64,000 nt of DNA from Kutzneria sp. 744 (GTDB lineage Bacteria > Actinomycetota > Actinomycetes > Mycobacteriales > Pseudonocardiaceae): the NCBI RefSeq assembly GCF_000568255.1, contig NZ_KK037166.1:4248374-4312373 (forward strand). Reading direction: 5' to 3'. Under the pieces are notes generated by a model. It was not told where the DNA came from. It saw only the letters and a program-made list of their open reading frames with translations, and did no database searches. The stretch's first letter is position 1; every line of letters begins with the position of its first letter. Positions 23,355 to 31,848 of this stretch are shown here, in pieces. Made by a program: the position numbers and the translations under genes.

Positions 23355-24306
23355 CATCGGCCTGATCGGCGCGACCGGGATCGCGGAGAAGGCCATCCTG
23401 CGGCCGGCTTCGGCCTTCGACGACGTCTCCGTGCGGGCAGTGGCGGCTTCCGATCCGGTGCGGGCCAAAGAGTTCGCCACGCGGCACGGCATCGACCGTG
23501 TGCACGACACGTATGCCGAACTGGTGGCGGATCCGGCGGTCAACACCGTCTATGTGTCGCTGCACAACTCCGCCCACCGGGAGTGGGTGGTCGCCGCGGC
23601 CGAGGCCGGCAAGCACGTGATCGTCGAGAAGCCGCTGTGTCTGTCGGCCTTGGAAGCGGCCGAGATCGCCGCGGCGGCGGTGGGCGTGCAGGTGATCGAG
23701 GCAGTGCCGACGATCGGACATCCGTGGCAGGCCGCGGTCCGGGAGATGATTCTGGGCAACCGTTTCGGCCCGCTCACCCGGATCCGCACCGAGATCCGCT
23801 TCGGCGTGCCCGCGCCGGGAAGTTATCGGGAGCGTCCTGAACTCGGCGGCGGCATCTTCCTGGACAGCGCCAGCTACTGGCTTCAGGCCGTGCAGGCGAC
23901 GGTCGGCCTTGACGGCGCGGTCGGCTCCGCGCAGTCCGCGTTCGACGGGCCCAACGGCGTCGACCGCTCCTTCGACGCCGCGCTGACCTGGCCCGGCTTG
24001 ACGGCCGAACTGCACTGCTCGGTCGGAGACAAGCACATCGCCAACCACGAGTTCACCTTCGCCGAGGCCACGGTCAAGATCCGCAACTTCCTGCTGCCCG
24101 CCGCCGGCCCCCTGCCGCTCAACCTGGCGATCCGGCGGGTGGGCGGGCCGACCACCGTGGAAGCGTTCCCACCGGTTTCGTACTACGACCTCCAGCTGGC
24201 CCGCGTGCGTGACATCGTGGCCTCCGGCGGTGGCGAACTCGCCGCCGCCGTGGACCGCATCACGCTGATGGCCGCCCTCCATCGGCGGGCCAGGGAGGCA
24301 TCGTGA
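23344..24306 (+). CDS. Gfo/Idh/MocA-family oxidoreductase
   Basis: The 320-residue protein has an N-terminal Rossmann fold with GLIGATGIAEKAI (residues 6-18) and the diagnostic EKP motif (residues 95-97, HVIVEKPLCL). A substrate domain with GGGIFLDSASYWLQA follows, where the family usually has G-G-G-x-L-x-D-x-G-x-H/Y. Relatives oxidise or reduce sugars, inositols and amino sugars with NAD(P). Within this operon it points to a sugar- or cyclitol-derived building block. It overlaps both neighbours. Confidence 0.88.
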   Translation: MPLDIGLIGATGIAEKAILRPASAFDDVSVRAVAASDPVRAKEFATRHGIDRVHDTYAELVADPAVNTVYVSLHNSAHREWVVAAAEAGKHVIVEKPLCLSALEAAEIAAAAVGVQVIEAVPTIGHPWQAAVREMILGNRFGPLTRIRTEIRFGVPAPGSYRERPELGGGIFLDSASYWLQAVQATVGLDGAVGSAQSAFDGPNGVDRSFDAALTWPGLTAELHCSVGDKHIANHEFTFAEATVKIRNFLLPAAGPLPLNLAIRRVGGPTTVEAFPPVSYYDLQLARVRDIVASGGGELAAAVDRITLMAALHRRAREAS

Positions 24307-25277
24307 CCAGCATCAATAGCTACCAGCGGCACATCGACGACGTACAGCTCGCCGGTGTGCTGATGGCGGCCGGCATCGCGCCGTCCAGGCTGGCCGAGCG
24401 GTCGGAACTGAGCGAGGCCAGCTACAACACCGCCTACCGGCTCCGCCTCACCGACGGCTCCGGGCTGGTGCTGAAGATCGCGCCCGACCCGGCCATGCCC
24501 GGTCTGTCCTACGAGCGTGACCTCATGCGGACCGAGACGCTGTTCTACCGCACCGCTTCCGGTGTGGTACCCGTGCCCGAGGTCGTGCACGCCGACTTCT
24601 CCCGCGATCTCCTCGACAGCGACTTCCTGGTCATGACCGAGCTCCCCGGCGCCAACTGGTACGGCCTGCGTTCCTCTTTGGCCGACACCGACCGCGACCG
24701 CCTGCGTGGTGACCTCGGCCGACTGGTGGCCGACCTGCATCGAATCACCGGCGATGAATTCGGCTATCCGCAAGGGGAAACGTCGTCCAGCTGGCGCACC
24801 GCCTTCCTCGGCATGCTCGACGCCCTGCTGGCCGACGCTGCCCACTGGGAGACGCAGCTCCCGCGTTCCCTGTCCCAGATCCGCCAGCTGATCGGCGCCA
24901 ACGCGTACGTACTGGACGAGGTCACCACGCCGGTCCTCGTGCACTTCGACCTCTGGCCCGGCAACATCCTGTTGCACGACAACCAGATCACCGGCATCGT
25001 CGACGGCGAGCGCGCGTTCTGGGGCGATCCCCTGGCCGAGATGGTGTCCCTCGCCCTGTTCGCCAGCATCAAGGACGATGCCGCCTTCCTCGACGGCTAC
25101 GGCCCGCTCGACTTCACCGACGCCGCCCGCCGACGGCTGGCCCTCTACCGCACCTATCTGTACCTGATCATGCTCATCGAGGGCGCCCCGCGCGGCTACT
25201 CGGGGCCGGACCGGGACGCCCTCGTGAAGATCACCTCCCTGCACCTGCGGAAGGCACTGACGGAGTTGCAGTCATGA
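24303..25277 (+). CDS. APH-fold small-molecule kinase
   Basis: The 324-residue protein has the aminoglycoside-phosphotransferase fold: Lys58 in VLKIA, the catalytic loop HFDLWPGN (His214, Asp216, Asn221) and the metal-binding Asp234 in GIVDGERAFWGDP. Such kinases phosphorylate hydroxyls of sugars, homoserine-like amino acids, choline or antibiotics. Here it may be a biosynthetic step or self-protection by phosphorylating the product. GTGA overlap with the previous gene and ATGA overlap with the next show strict coupling. Confidence 0.88.
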   Translation: MTSINSYQRHIDDVQLAGVLMAAGIAPSRLAERSELSEASYNTAYRLRLTDGSGLVLKIAPDPAMPGLSYERDLMRTETLFYRTASGVVPVPEVVHADFSRDLLDSDFLVMTELPGANWYGLRSSLADTDRDRLRGDLGRLVADLHRITGDEFGYPQGETSSSWRTAFLGMLDALLADAAHWETQLPRSLSQIRQLIGANAYVLDEVTTPVLVHFDLWPGNILLHDNQITGIVDGERAFWGDPLAEMVSLALFASIKDDAAFLDGYGPLDFTDAARRRLALYRTYLYLIMLIEGAPRGYSGPDRDALVKITSLHLRKALTELQS

Positions 25278-26287
25278 TCGAGATCCTCACCTCGGGTGTC
25301 GCCCTCGGCGTGCACGTGCCGGGGCTGCTGCTGGCCGACCGGTTGCGCGAGAAGGGAGTTCCCGTCGGCGTCAGCGTGTTGGAGCGGTTGCTGCCGGCGC
25401 AGAAGCTGGCCACCACCGCCACCATGAAGTTCGCCTTCCACCGGGACTTCCGGGTCGCCCTGGCCGGGCAGAAGATGGCCGGCTCGCCGGCGGACTCGGT
25501 GGATCCGGCGGCCGTCGAGGCGCTGTTCGCCGACTGGCGGGCGCGGGGCGTGGACCGCGTGGTGGTGTTCTCCGGCTTCTGGCTGCCCATCCTGGCCGGC
25601 TACGACTGTGCGATCGACGTCTGCCACGTTGATTCGGTCGCTTCACCGTCATTCACCAAGACAGTCACGGATCTTGACGTTCGCCCGGTGTGGCTGGCCG
25701 ACGCCGAGGCCGGCGCCATCCCGTGCAGCATCCGCGTCAGCCATGAACCTCCTGTGCCCTGGACGGATCGCTCGCCGCGTGTGTTCCTGCACGGCGGCGG
25801 CTGGGGCATGGGCACCTACCGGGACCGCATCGGCGAACTGCTGGAACACGGGTTGCAGCTGGACGTCATCGCCTACGAGGGCCGGGACGTGACGGCCGAG
25901 GGCGTGCGGTACTTCATGGTCGATCCGGAGTGGCATCCCTGGCTGGACAACGGATATCCGCCGTTCGGCGAGGTCGGCGCCGGCTTCACACGCGGCGTCG
26001 GCCACCACGGGTCGTTCGATCTGACCCGGAAAGCCCTGGCCACGGTGAGCAAGCCCGGCGGCGGCACCCTGTTGGACTCCCTGTGGTCGGCGACGCCGGC
26101 CGTGCTGCTGGAGCCGTTCGGCGCGCACGAGCAGCGCAACGCCGACCTGTGGTGCTCGCTGGGGTACGGCATTCCCTTCGGCACCTGGCGTGCGTCCGGC
26201 TTCGACCCGGAGTTGTTGCGGCCCTTGCACGAGGCGCTGCTGAAGGCCGATGTTCCCGACTACGCCGAGGAGTTGGCGCGCCGATGA
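25274..26287 (+). CDS. GT-B fold glycosyltransferase-like protein
   Basis: The 337-residue protein reads as two Rossmann-like halves. The C-terminal half contains GGGTLLDSLWSATPAVLLEP followed by E-Q-R-N-A, which resembles the donor-binding signature of UGT/MurG-type glycosyltransferases (G-G-x-x-T ... P ... [DE]-Q-x-x-N-A). The N-terminal half starts MIEILTSGVALGVHVPGLLLA, a typical GT-B start with a glycine-rich turn. It may transfer a sugar to the product or to a carrier-bound intermediate. It is smaller than most UGTs (about 400 residues), so the assignment is tentative. Confidence 0.6.
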   Translation: MIEILTSGVALGVHVPGLLLADRLREKGVPVGVSVLERLLPAQKLATTATMKFAFHRDFRVALAGQKMAGSPADSVDPAAVEALFADWRARGVDRVVVFSGFWLPILAGYDCAIDVCHVDSVASPSFTKTVTDLDVRPVWLADAEAGAIPCSIRVSHEPPVPWTDRSPRVFLHGGGWGMGTYRDRIGELLEHGLQLDVIAYEGRDVTAEGVRYFMVDPEWHPWLDNGYPPFGEVGAGFTRGVGHHGSFDLTRKALATVSKPGGGTLLDSLWSATPAVLLEPFGAHEQRNADLWCSLGYGIPFGTWRASGFDPELLRPLHEALLKADVPDYAEELARR

Positions 26288-27489
26288 CCAGCGTGGAGAC
26301 GACCTGGCCGCTGTCCGTCTGGCAGCGGCAGTGCATGGGCCTCGAACGCGCGCACCCCGGCTCGTTCACCGACCCGCTCTACACCATCAGCGCCGTCGTC
26401 GAGCTGCGCGGGCCGCTGGATCTCGTCGTGCTGCAACGCGCCGTCGACGAGCTGATCCGGCGGCACGAGATCCTGCGCACCCGGTTCGTCGAGGACGCCC
26501 AGGTCGTGTCTCCACGAGCTTCGTCCGAGGTCGTGCTCCTCGACGAGGTCGACGTGTACTTCCCGGTCTACGCCGACAGCCCGACGCCGCTCGCGGTTAC
26601 CGTGTCCCGCCACGGCACCGACGAGCACAGGCTCTCCTTTCACCTGCAACACCTTGCTTGCGACCCGGTCACGCTGTGGTCGGCGCTGGCCGAACTGGGT
26701 GCCTTGTACCATGCCGAACTCGGCGGTCCGGCCGTGCCGCCGCCTAGCGCGCAGTTCGGCGAGTACGTCACGTTCGAAGGCCAACAGCAGCGGGCTGACG
26801 AGGTCGCCGCCCGCGCTTGGTGGGAAAGTTGCCTGGGCGGCAAGGCTTTCGCCCGCGTTCCCGCCGACTCCACCGCACTGTCGTTCGAGTACCGGGACGA
26901 TCTGCTGTCCGCCGAGGAGTTCACGGCGCTGGCGAAGTTCGGCCGTGCGCACCGTGGCACCGTGCTGACCACGCTGGCCGCCGCCCTCGCCTGCGCCATG
27001 GGTCCGCACGTCAGCGGCGGCGATCTGTTGTTCTCCACCATCTTCCGCAAGCGCGACCGTCCACAGTGGCAGCGGATGCTGGGTCCGTGCTTTGCAGTCA
27101 CCCTTTTCCCGGTCCCCGCCCCACCGGACCGGCTCACCGCCGACTACTCCCGCGCCGTGCGTGACATCCTCGTGCGGTGCCAGCGATACAACCGGTTCGA
27201 CCTGCTGGAGCTGCACGCCCTCATCCCGGACTTCACCCCCGCACTCAACCACTTCCTCGAGTTCATGCCGCCCGACCGGCCTGATGGCATCGCCTTCGGG
27301 CCGGTGACCGGCCGGGTCGTGACCGCCGCCGGGCCACCGACGGACACCCCGTTCGGCCTCGACCTGCGCACCCGGGACACCCCGGCCGGCGCCGTCGTCG
27401 GACACATCAGCGGTTGCGGCGGCGGCTGGCGTGAGGCGACCGTCCGTCAGCTGTGGCGGGATGTCGCCGCGCAACTCAGGGATGGATGA
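26284..27489 (+). CDS. free-standing NRPS condensation-domain protein with altered active site
   Basis: The 401-residue protein begins PLSVWQRQCMGLE, continues with LDLVVLQRAVDELIRRHEIL (core motif C2) and ends after the expected size for a lone condensation domain. The catalytic motif HHxxxDG reads Q-H-L-A-C-D-P (residues 122-128): the second His and the Asp are kept, while the first His and the Gly are lost. It could still form an amide or ester between a carrier-bound acyl group and a free amine or alcohol, as other stand-alone C domains do. It is the last gene of the operon and overlaps the convergent GNAT gene by 14 bp. Confidence 0.82.
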   Translation: MTSVETTWPLSVWQRQCMGLERAHPGSFTDPLYTISAVVELRGPLDLVVLQRAVDELIRRHEILRTRFVEDAQVVSPRASSEVVLLDEVDVYFPVYADSPTPLAVTVSRHGTDEHRLSFHLQHLACDPVTLWSALAELGALYHAELGGPAVPPPSAQFGEYVTFEGQQQRADEVAARAWWESCLGGKAFARVPADSTALSFEYRDDLLSAEEFTALAKFGRAHRGTVLTTLAAALACAMGPHVSGGDLLFSTIFRKRDRPQWQRMLGPCFAVTLFPVPAPPDRLTADYSRAVRDILVRCQRYNRFDLLELHALIPDFTPALNHFLEFMPPDRPDGIAFGPVTGRVVTAAGPPTDTPFGLDLRTRDTPAGAVVGHISGCGGGWREATVRQLWRDVAAQLRDG

Positions 27490-28189
27490 ACGGCGTGGTC
27501 GTGGCCAGTTGCACGAAGCCGAGCCGTTGCAGGATCGGGCTGCTGTCGTCGGAGGCGTCGGCCTGGAAGTAGCGGAATCCCGCATCCTTGGCCGCTCGTG
27601 TTCCGTGGGCCACCAGCGCCCTGAACAGGCCGCGTCCCCTCCACTGCGCCAGCGTTCCGCAGCCCCACAGGCCGGCGAAGTCCGTTCCTGGCGTGAACTC
27701 CACGCGGGCGCAGGACACCGGGCCGCCTTCGGCCACCGCCACGAAGCCCCGCTGACTCTCCTTGTCCTCCAGCAGCTTCCGACCGACCGCCGAGTAGTCG
27801 CCGCCGAACACCTCGTTGTGCACCTTGACGAACATCTCGACCGTCTCTTCGTCGGTCACGGGAAGGAGCGTCGTGCCCGCCGGCAACGCCGCTTCCGTCG
27901 GCAGCTCGTCGATCACCGCCACCAGCAGCGCTTCCGTCGGCTCCGGCGCGAATCCCGCCGCCAGCAACCGATCCGCGAGATCCGCCGGCTTGTCGTAGGA
28001 GTAGTGCTTCCACTCCCACTCGCGGCCGAGCTCCGCGAACCGGGCCACATACCCGGCGATCGCCCCGTCCGCCGTCGCCTCGTCCAGGTCGCTGGCCACC
28101 ACCCCCGCCCAGTCGTCCTCGATCAGCACCTCGCCGTCGGCCCGGCGAATCTGACGCTCGAACTCGGCCAACACATAGTCGCGATCCAC
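27476..28189 (-). CDS. GNAT-family N-acetyltransferase
   Basis: The 237-residue protein has an N-terminal extension and a C-terminal GNAT domain (about residues 100-235), with the acetyl-CoA motif Q-W-R-G-R-G-L-F (Q/R-x-x-G-x-G/A) near residue 185 and a final R-L-G-F strand. The substrate is unknown. It is convergent with the condensation-domain gene. It is transcribed away from the operon and is probably not part of it, although acetylation as self-resistance cannot be ruled out. Confidence 0.85.
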   Translation of the reverse strand: MDRDYVLAEFERQIRRADGEVLIEDDWAGVVASDLDEATADGAIAGYVARFAELGREWEWKHYSYDKPADLADRLLAAGFAPEPTEALLVAVIDELPTEAALPAGTTLLPVTDEETVEMFVKVHNEVFGGDYSAVGRKLLEDKESQRGFVAVAEGGPVSCARVEFTPGTDFAGLWGCGTLAQWRGRGLFRALVAHGTRAAKDAGFRYFQADASDDSSPILQRLGFVQLATTTPFIHP

Positions 28190-28216
28190 CGCCGCAGTAT
28201 GCCGTCATGGGTGACG

Positions 28217-28754
28217 TCAAAAGGTGGGATCAGCCCTCGGCGAACGGGACCGCCGCTCGCGACTGCGCCGGCTGCCGCCAGACGGAGAACGCCGGCCCGC
28301 ACCACGCTCGTGTGGCTGATCGAGCACCTCGCCCGAGCCACCCACGGCATCACCAGCCGGCCTCGGAAACACCCGGCCCGAATCACCCATCACTTCACCG
28401 GCCGGCTCCAGAAACATCCAGCCCGAGCCACACGCCACTTCACGGCCAGCCTCGGAACACTCAGCCCGAATCTTCCACCGCATCACCGGCCGACTCCGGG
28501 AACAGCCGGCCCGAGCCGCCTACCACTTCACCGGCAGCCCCCGAGAACACCCGGCCCGAATCACCCACCGGATCATCGGCCAGCCCTGAGAACACCCGGC
28601 CGAGTAACCATCGACTTCGGCCGCGAAAGAGTCGCCCCCGAATCAATCCAAGCACATGTTGCTGTGAACGGGCCGATGCACTGTTCCCGCAGGCCTTCGC
28701 CACGGAGCCCGGCTCGCCGTTTCGACTAGAATTGATTTGGGGGCTGCTCAGCAC
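28217..28754 (-). pseudogene. possible degenerate gene of 15-residue repeats
   Basis: On the minus strand two overlapping frames together read a series of 15-residue repeats with consensus S-G-R-V-F-x-x-x-A-G-[DE]-x-V-G-[DGE], switching frame in the unit that has lost two bases. The regular hydrophobic pattern is better on this strand than on the other. No signal peptide or known repeat family is recognised. It may be a decayed repeat protein or simply non-coding tandem DNA that happens to stay open. Confidence 0.3.
28331..28598. repeat. 45-bp tandem repeat (six units) with a 90-bp higher-order period
   Basis: Six units start at 28331, 28376, 28421, 28464, 28509 and 28554; five are 45 bp and the third is 43 bp. 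Odd units begin GCCCGAGCC and even units GCCCGAATC, so the true period is 90 bp repeated three times. A partial seventh unit follows. The array fills most of the 576-bp gap between the GNAT and phenylacetate-CoA ligase genes. There are no unique spacers, so it is not a CRISPR. Confidence 0.88.
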
Positions 28755-28765
28755 CGCAAGATCAA

Positions 28766-30085
28766 TTAGTCCTTGGGTCGTTCGTCGATGATCCGCTTGA
28801 GCTTGCCCACCGAGCGTTCCAGGGTCTCCGGATCCACCACCTCGACGGCCACGGTCACGCCGACGCCGTCCTTGACGCGGCCGACGATCTCGCCGGCGGC
28901 CGCGATTCGGTCCTGCGCCGGGGCGTCGGGCCGGGCCTCGACGACCACGGTGAGGTGGTCCATGCGGTCACGGCGGCTGAGGCGGAGCTGGAAGTGCGGG
29001 GACAGGCCGGCGGTGCCGAGCACGATCTCCTCGATCTGCGTGGGGAACACGTTCACACCGCGCAGGATGATCATGTCGTCGCTACGGCCGGTCACCTTGT
29101 CCATGCGGCGGAAGGCCGGCCGGGCGGTGCCGGGGCGCAGGGCGGTGAGGTCGCGGGTGCGGTAGCGGATGATCGGCAGGGCCTGCTTGGTCAGCGAGGT
29201 GAACAGCAGCTCGCCGGTCTCGCCATCCGGCAACACGGTGCCGTACACGGGATCGATCACCTCGGGCAGGAAGTGGTCCTCCCAGATGTGCAGCCCGTCC
29301 TTGGTCTCCACGCACTCCTGCGCGACGCCGGGCCCCATCACCTCGGACAACCCGTAGATGTCGACGGCGTCCAACCCGGCCCGCGTCTCGATCTCGGCCC
29401 GCATCTTCTCGGTCCACGGCTCGGCGCCGAAGATGCCGACCCGCAGCGAGCTGGTCTCGGGGTGGATGCCCTGCCGCTCGAACTCGTCGAGCAGGGTCAG
29501 CATGTACGTCGGCGTAACCATGATGATCTCGGGCCGGAAGTCGGTGATGATCTGCACCTGCCGCGCGGTCATGCCGCCGGAGGCGGGAATGACCGTGCAG
29601 CCCAGTTTCTCGGCGCCGTAGTGCGCACCGAGGCCGCCGGTGAACAGACCGTAGCCGTACGCCACGTGCACCTTGTGCCCGGGCCGGCCACCGGCGGCGA
29701 AGATGGAGCGCGCCATCACGGTGGCCCAGGTGTCGATGTCCTCCGCGGTGTAGCCGACGACGGTCGGTTTTCCGGTGGTGCCGCTGGAGGCGTGGATGCG
29801 ACGAACCTGTTCCTGCGGCACGGCGAACATGCCGAACGGGTAGTTGTCGCGCAGGTCGTGCTTGGTCGTGACGGGAAAACCGGCCAGGTCGGTCAGTTCC
29901 CGACAGTCCTGCGGCCGCACGCCGGCCTCGTCGAACTTCTTGCGGTAGAAGGGGACGTTCTCGTAAGCGTGCCTGAGCGTCCACTGTAGACGGGTGAGCT
30001 GGAGGGCCCGCAGCTCGTCGGCGGAGAGTCGCTCGACGGCCGTCAGCTCGTGTGCGGTCGGCGCCGCGCCCCATCTTGCCGTCAT
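28766..30085 (-). CDS. paaK: phenylacetate-CoA ligase
   Basis: The 439-residue acyl-adenylate enzyme has the PaaK hallmarks: an N-terminal FYRKKFDEAG segment, the ATP-binding motif SSGTTGKPTVVGYT (about residues 89-102), YGLSEVMGPGV (near 245), and the C-terminal lysine motif SVGKLKRII. PaaK converts phenylacetate, ATP and CoA to phenylacetyl-CoA, the first step of the aerobic phenylacetate pathway. No other paa genes are beside it. ATG at 30085 has GGAG six bases upstream; a GTG at 30097 is less likely. A PaaR-like operator lies just upstream. Confidence 0.9.
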   Translation of the reverse strand: MTARWGAAPTAHELTAVERLSADELRALQLTRLQWTLRHAYENVPFYRKKFDEAGVRPQDCRELTDLAGFPVTTKHDLRDNYPFGMFAVPQEQVRRIHASSGTTGKPTVVGYTAEDIDTWATVMARSIFAAGGRPGHKVHVAYGYGLFTGGLGAHYGAEKLGCTVIPASGGMTARQVQIITDFRPEIIMVTPTYMLTLLDEFERQGIHPETSSLRVGIFGAEPWTEKMRAEIETRAGLDAVDIYGLSEVMGPGVAQECVETKDGLHIWEDHFLPEVIDPVYGTVLPDGETGELLFTSLTKQALPIIRYRTRDLTALRPGTARPAFRRMDKVTGRSDDMIILRGVNVFPTQIEEIVLGTAGLSPHFQLRLSRRDRMDHLTVVVEARPDAPAQDRIAAAGEIVGRVKDGVGVTVAVEVVDPETLERSVGKLKRIIDERPKD

Positions 30086-30102
30086 CGTCGACTCCACTGT
30101 TT

Positions 30103-30120
30103 ACCGACCGAACGGACGGT
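30103..30120. promoter_or_regulatory. PaaR/TetR-like operator upstream of paaK
   Basis: ACCGACCG-AA-CGGACGGT is an 8-2-8 dyad with one mismatch, 18 bp upstream of the paaK start. It closely resembles operators of TetR-type PaaR repressors of phenylacetate genes in actinobacteria (known family, from memory). No TetR gene is adjacent here. Confidence 0.6.
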
Positions 30121-30224
30121 TCAGAATGTGCCGCCGTCGCGGCCTTGTCAAGGATCCGGGCACCGCGCCGCGCGCTGTCCTAGACTGGATGTCGAGGGGG
30201 TGGACGCAGGGCGAGAGGACAAAG

Positions 30225-31217
30225 GTGCCGCGAGCTACGATTCGCGATGTCGCACGCGCGGCGGGCGTGTCGGTCTCCACGGTGTCGAGGGTGTTCACCC
30301 GACCGGAGCTGTTCCGCGACGAGACACGGCTGAAGGTGCACACCGCGGCCGAGCGGTTGAACTACTCCCCCAATCGGAACGCGGCCTCGCTGACCACGGG
30401 GCGCACCGCGAACATCGGGCTGGTGGTGCCCAACCTGGCCGATCCGCTGTTCCCGGAGATGATCAAGGCGGCCCAGCACGGCGCCCGCGAGCACGGCCTG
30501 GCCGCGCTGCTCGCGGACAGCGACGACAGCGCCGCCGACGAGGAGAAGCTGGTGCACGCCCTGGCCAAGGACGTGGACGGCCTGATCCTGTTCTCCTCGC
30601 TGCTGTCCGACGAGCAGATCGCCTCGGTGGACTCGCTGCGGCCGCTGGTGTTCGTCAACCGGCACGTGCCCGGACACCGCAGCGTTCTCGTGCATGCCCC
30701 GCACGCGATGTCCCTGCTCACGCAGTATCTGGCCAACCTCGGCCACACTTCGGCCACCTACTACCCGGGCCCGGACAACTCGTGGGTCGCGCACGACCGG
30801 TTGGCCGCCTTGCGCAAGGCCGCGGCCGGCGCGGGCATCGACCTGGAGGTCGAGCCGATGGGGCCGGCCTCGTTCGAGAGCGGCAGCGCCGTGGCCGACG
30901 AGCTCGTGCGCCGGCCGTTACCCACGACTGTGTTGTGCTTCAACGACCAGATGGCCCTGGGCGTCGTCGCCCGGCTTTTGCAGCTGGGCGTGCGGATTCC
31001 GGAGCAGACCAGCGTGACCGGCTGGGGCGGCACCAAGGTCGGCGCCTATTCCACGCCCGCGCTGACCACCATCGCCGCCCCGCTGGCCGACCTCGGTTCG
31101 GCCGCCGTCGCCGAGCTTCTGCTGGCGCAGCAGGACGAACCCGGCGCCGACCCCGCCCCGGTCACGCTGGAGGCCACCCTGCAAGCCCGAGCCACCACCG
31201 GCCGCGCCCGCTCGTGA
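30225..31217 (+). CDS. LacI-family transcriptional regulator
   Basis: The 330-residue protein has the LacI HTH and hinge helix (ATIRDVARAAGVSVSTVSRVF, residues 4-24, cited here in part) and a periplasmic-binding-like sugar sensor (about 62-325). GAGAGGA precedes the GTG at 30225. It is divergent from paaK, but LacI proteins usually sense sugars, and the operator-like site near paaK is of TetR type, so a direct role in phenylacetate control is doubtful. A TTA codon at 30918-30920 suggests possible bldA dependence. Confidence 0.9.
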   Translation: MPRATIRDVARAAGVSVSTVSRVFTRPELFRDETRLKVHTAAERLNYSPNRNAASLTTGRTANIGLVVPNLADPLFPEMIKAAQHGAREHGLAALLADSDDSAADEEKLVHALAKDVDGLILFSSLLSDEQIASVDSLRPLVFVNRHVPGHRSVLVHAPHAMSLLTQYLANLGHTSATYYPGPDNSWVAHDRLAALRKAAAGAGIDLEVEPMGPASFESGSAVADELVRRPLPTTVLCFNDQMALGVVARLLQLGVRIPEQTSVTGWGGTKVGAYSTPALTTIAAPLADLGSAAVAELLLAQQDEPGADPAPVTLEATLQARATTGRARS

Positions 31218-31224
31218 GCGGGTC

Positions 31225-31848
31225 CTATTCGGACAGTTGGGTCGGCTTGGGCGCGTCCGGGTGCACCACCCGGGCCACCAGCGGCGGCACCAGGAGCAGC
31301 AGCAGGCCGTAGTAGTTGACCACCGGCGCGATCAGTTCGAGGACGAAGGCCGCCAGCACCGCGATCGTCGTGCCCAGCGTGTTGAACAGCCAGCCGCCCG
31401 TGATCTGCTCGCCCTCCCTCTGCAGCGCCGGGTCCGACCGCACCATCATCGTCATCAACGAGAGGCAGGCGCTGTTCACCATGATGGTGCCGATGTAGAA
31501 CAGGCAGGTGAACTCGCTGGTGTTGAAGCCGCCCACCAGCTCCGTGGCGAACGGCATCACGATCACCGCGAGCAGCCACACCATGTTGGTCATCATCAGC
31601 GGGGTGTTGTAGGCCCGCACGTGCTCGAACAGACGGTGGTGGCTGACCCACTGCCGGCCGATCACCACGAAGCTCAGCAGGAAGCTCCAGATGGTGGACT
31701 GGTTGCGCGTGATCGCCTCGATCGGCTCCGCGTGCTCGGCCACCAGCTCCGGCACGATCTCGGTCAGCGGCAGCACCAGCAGCGTCAGCGCGATGGCGAC
31801 CACCGCGTCGGTGAAGAACACCAGGCGTTCGGGCGACTTCTCGGTCAT
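31225..31848 (-). CDS. TMEM175-family (DUF1211) membrane protein, putative potassium channel
   Basis: The 207-residue protein has six hydrophobic helices and begins with FFTDAVVAIALTLLVLPL, the F-S/T-D-A-V pore motif of bacterial TMEM175 channels (residues 11-28). Bacterial members form tetrameric potassium-conducting channels. It is convergent with the LacI gene (7-bp gap). No regulation is visible. Confidence 0.85.
   Translation of the reverse strand: MTEKSPERLVFFTDAVVAIALTLLVLPLTEIVPELVAEHAEPIEAITRNQSTIWSFLLSFVVIGRQWVSHHRLFEHVRAYNTPLMMTNMVWLLAVIVMPFATELVGGFNTSEFTCLFYIGTIMVNSACLSLMTMMVRSDPALQREGEQITGGWLFNTLGTTIAVLAAFVLELIAPVVNYYGLLLLLVPPLVARVVHPDAPKPTQLSE

Noticed and set aside
20743-27489. 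RiPP cluster with precursor peptide
   Set aside because: No convincing precursor peptide gene, the radical SAM enzyme has a twitch rather than SPASM cysteine set, and a carrier protein with a C domain points to thioester chemistry.
28331-28598. possible CRISPR array
   Set aside because: Units are directly joined with no unique spacers and no cas genes; it is a tandem repeat.
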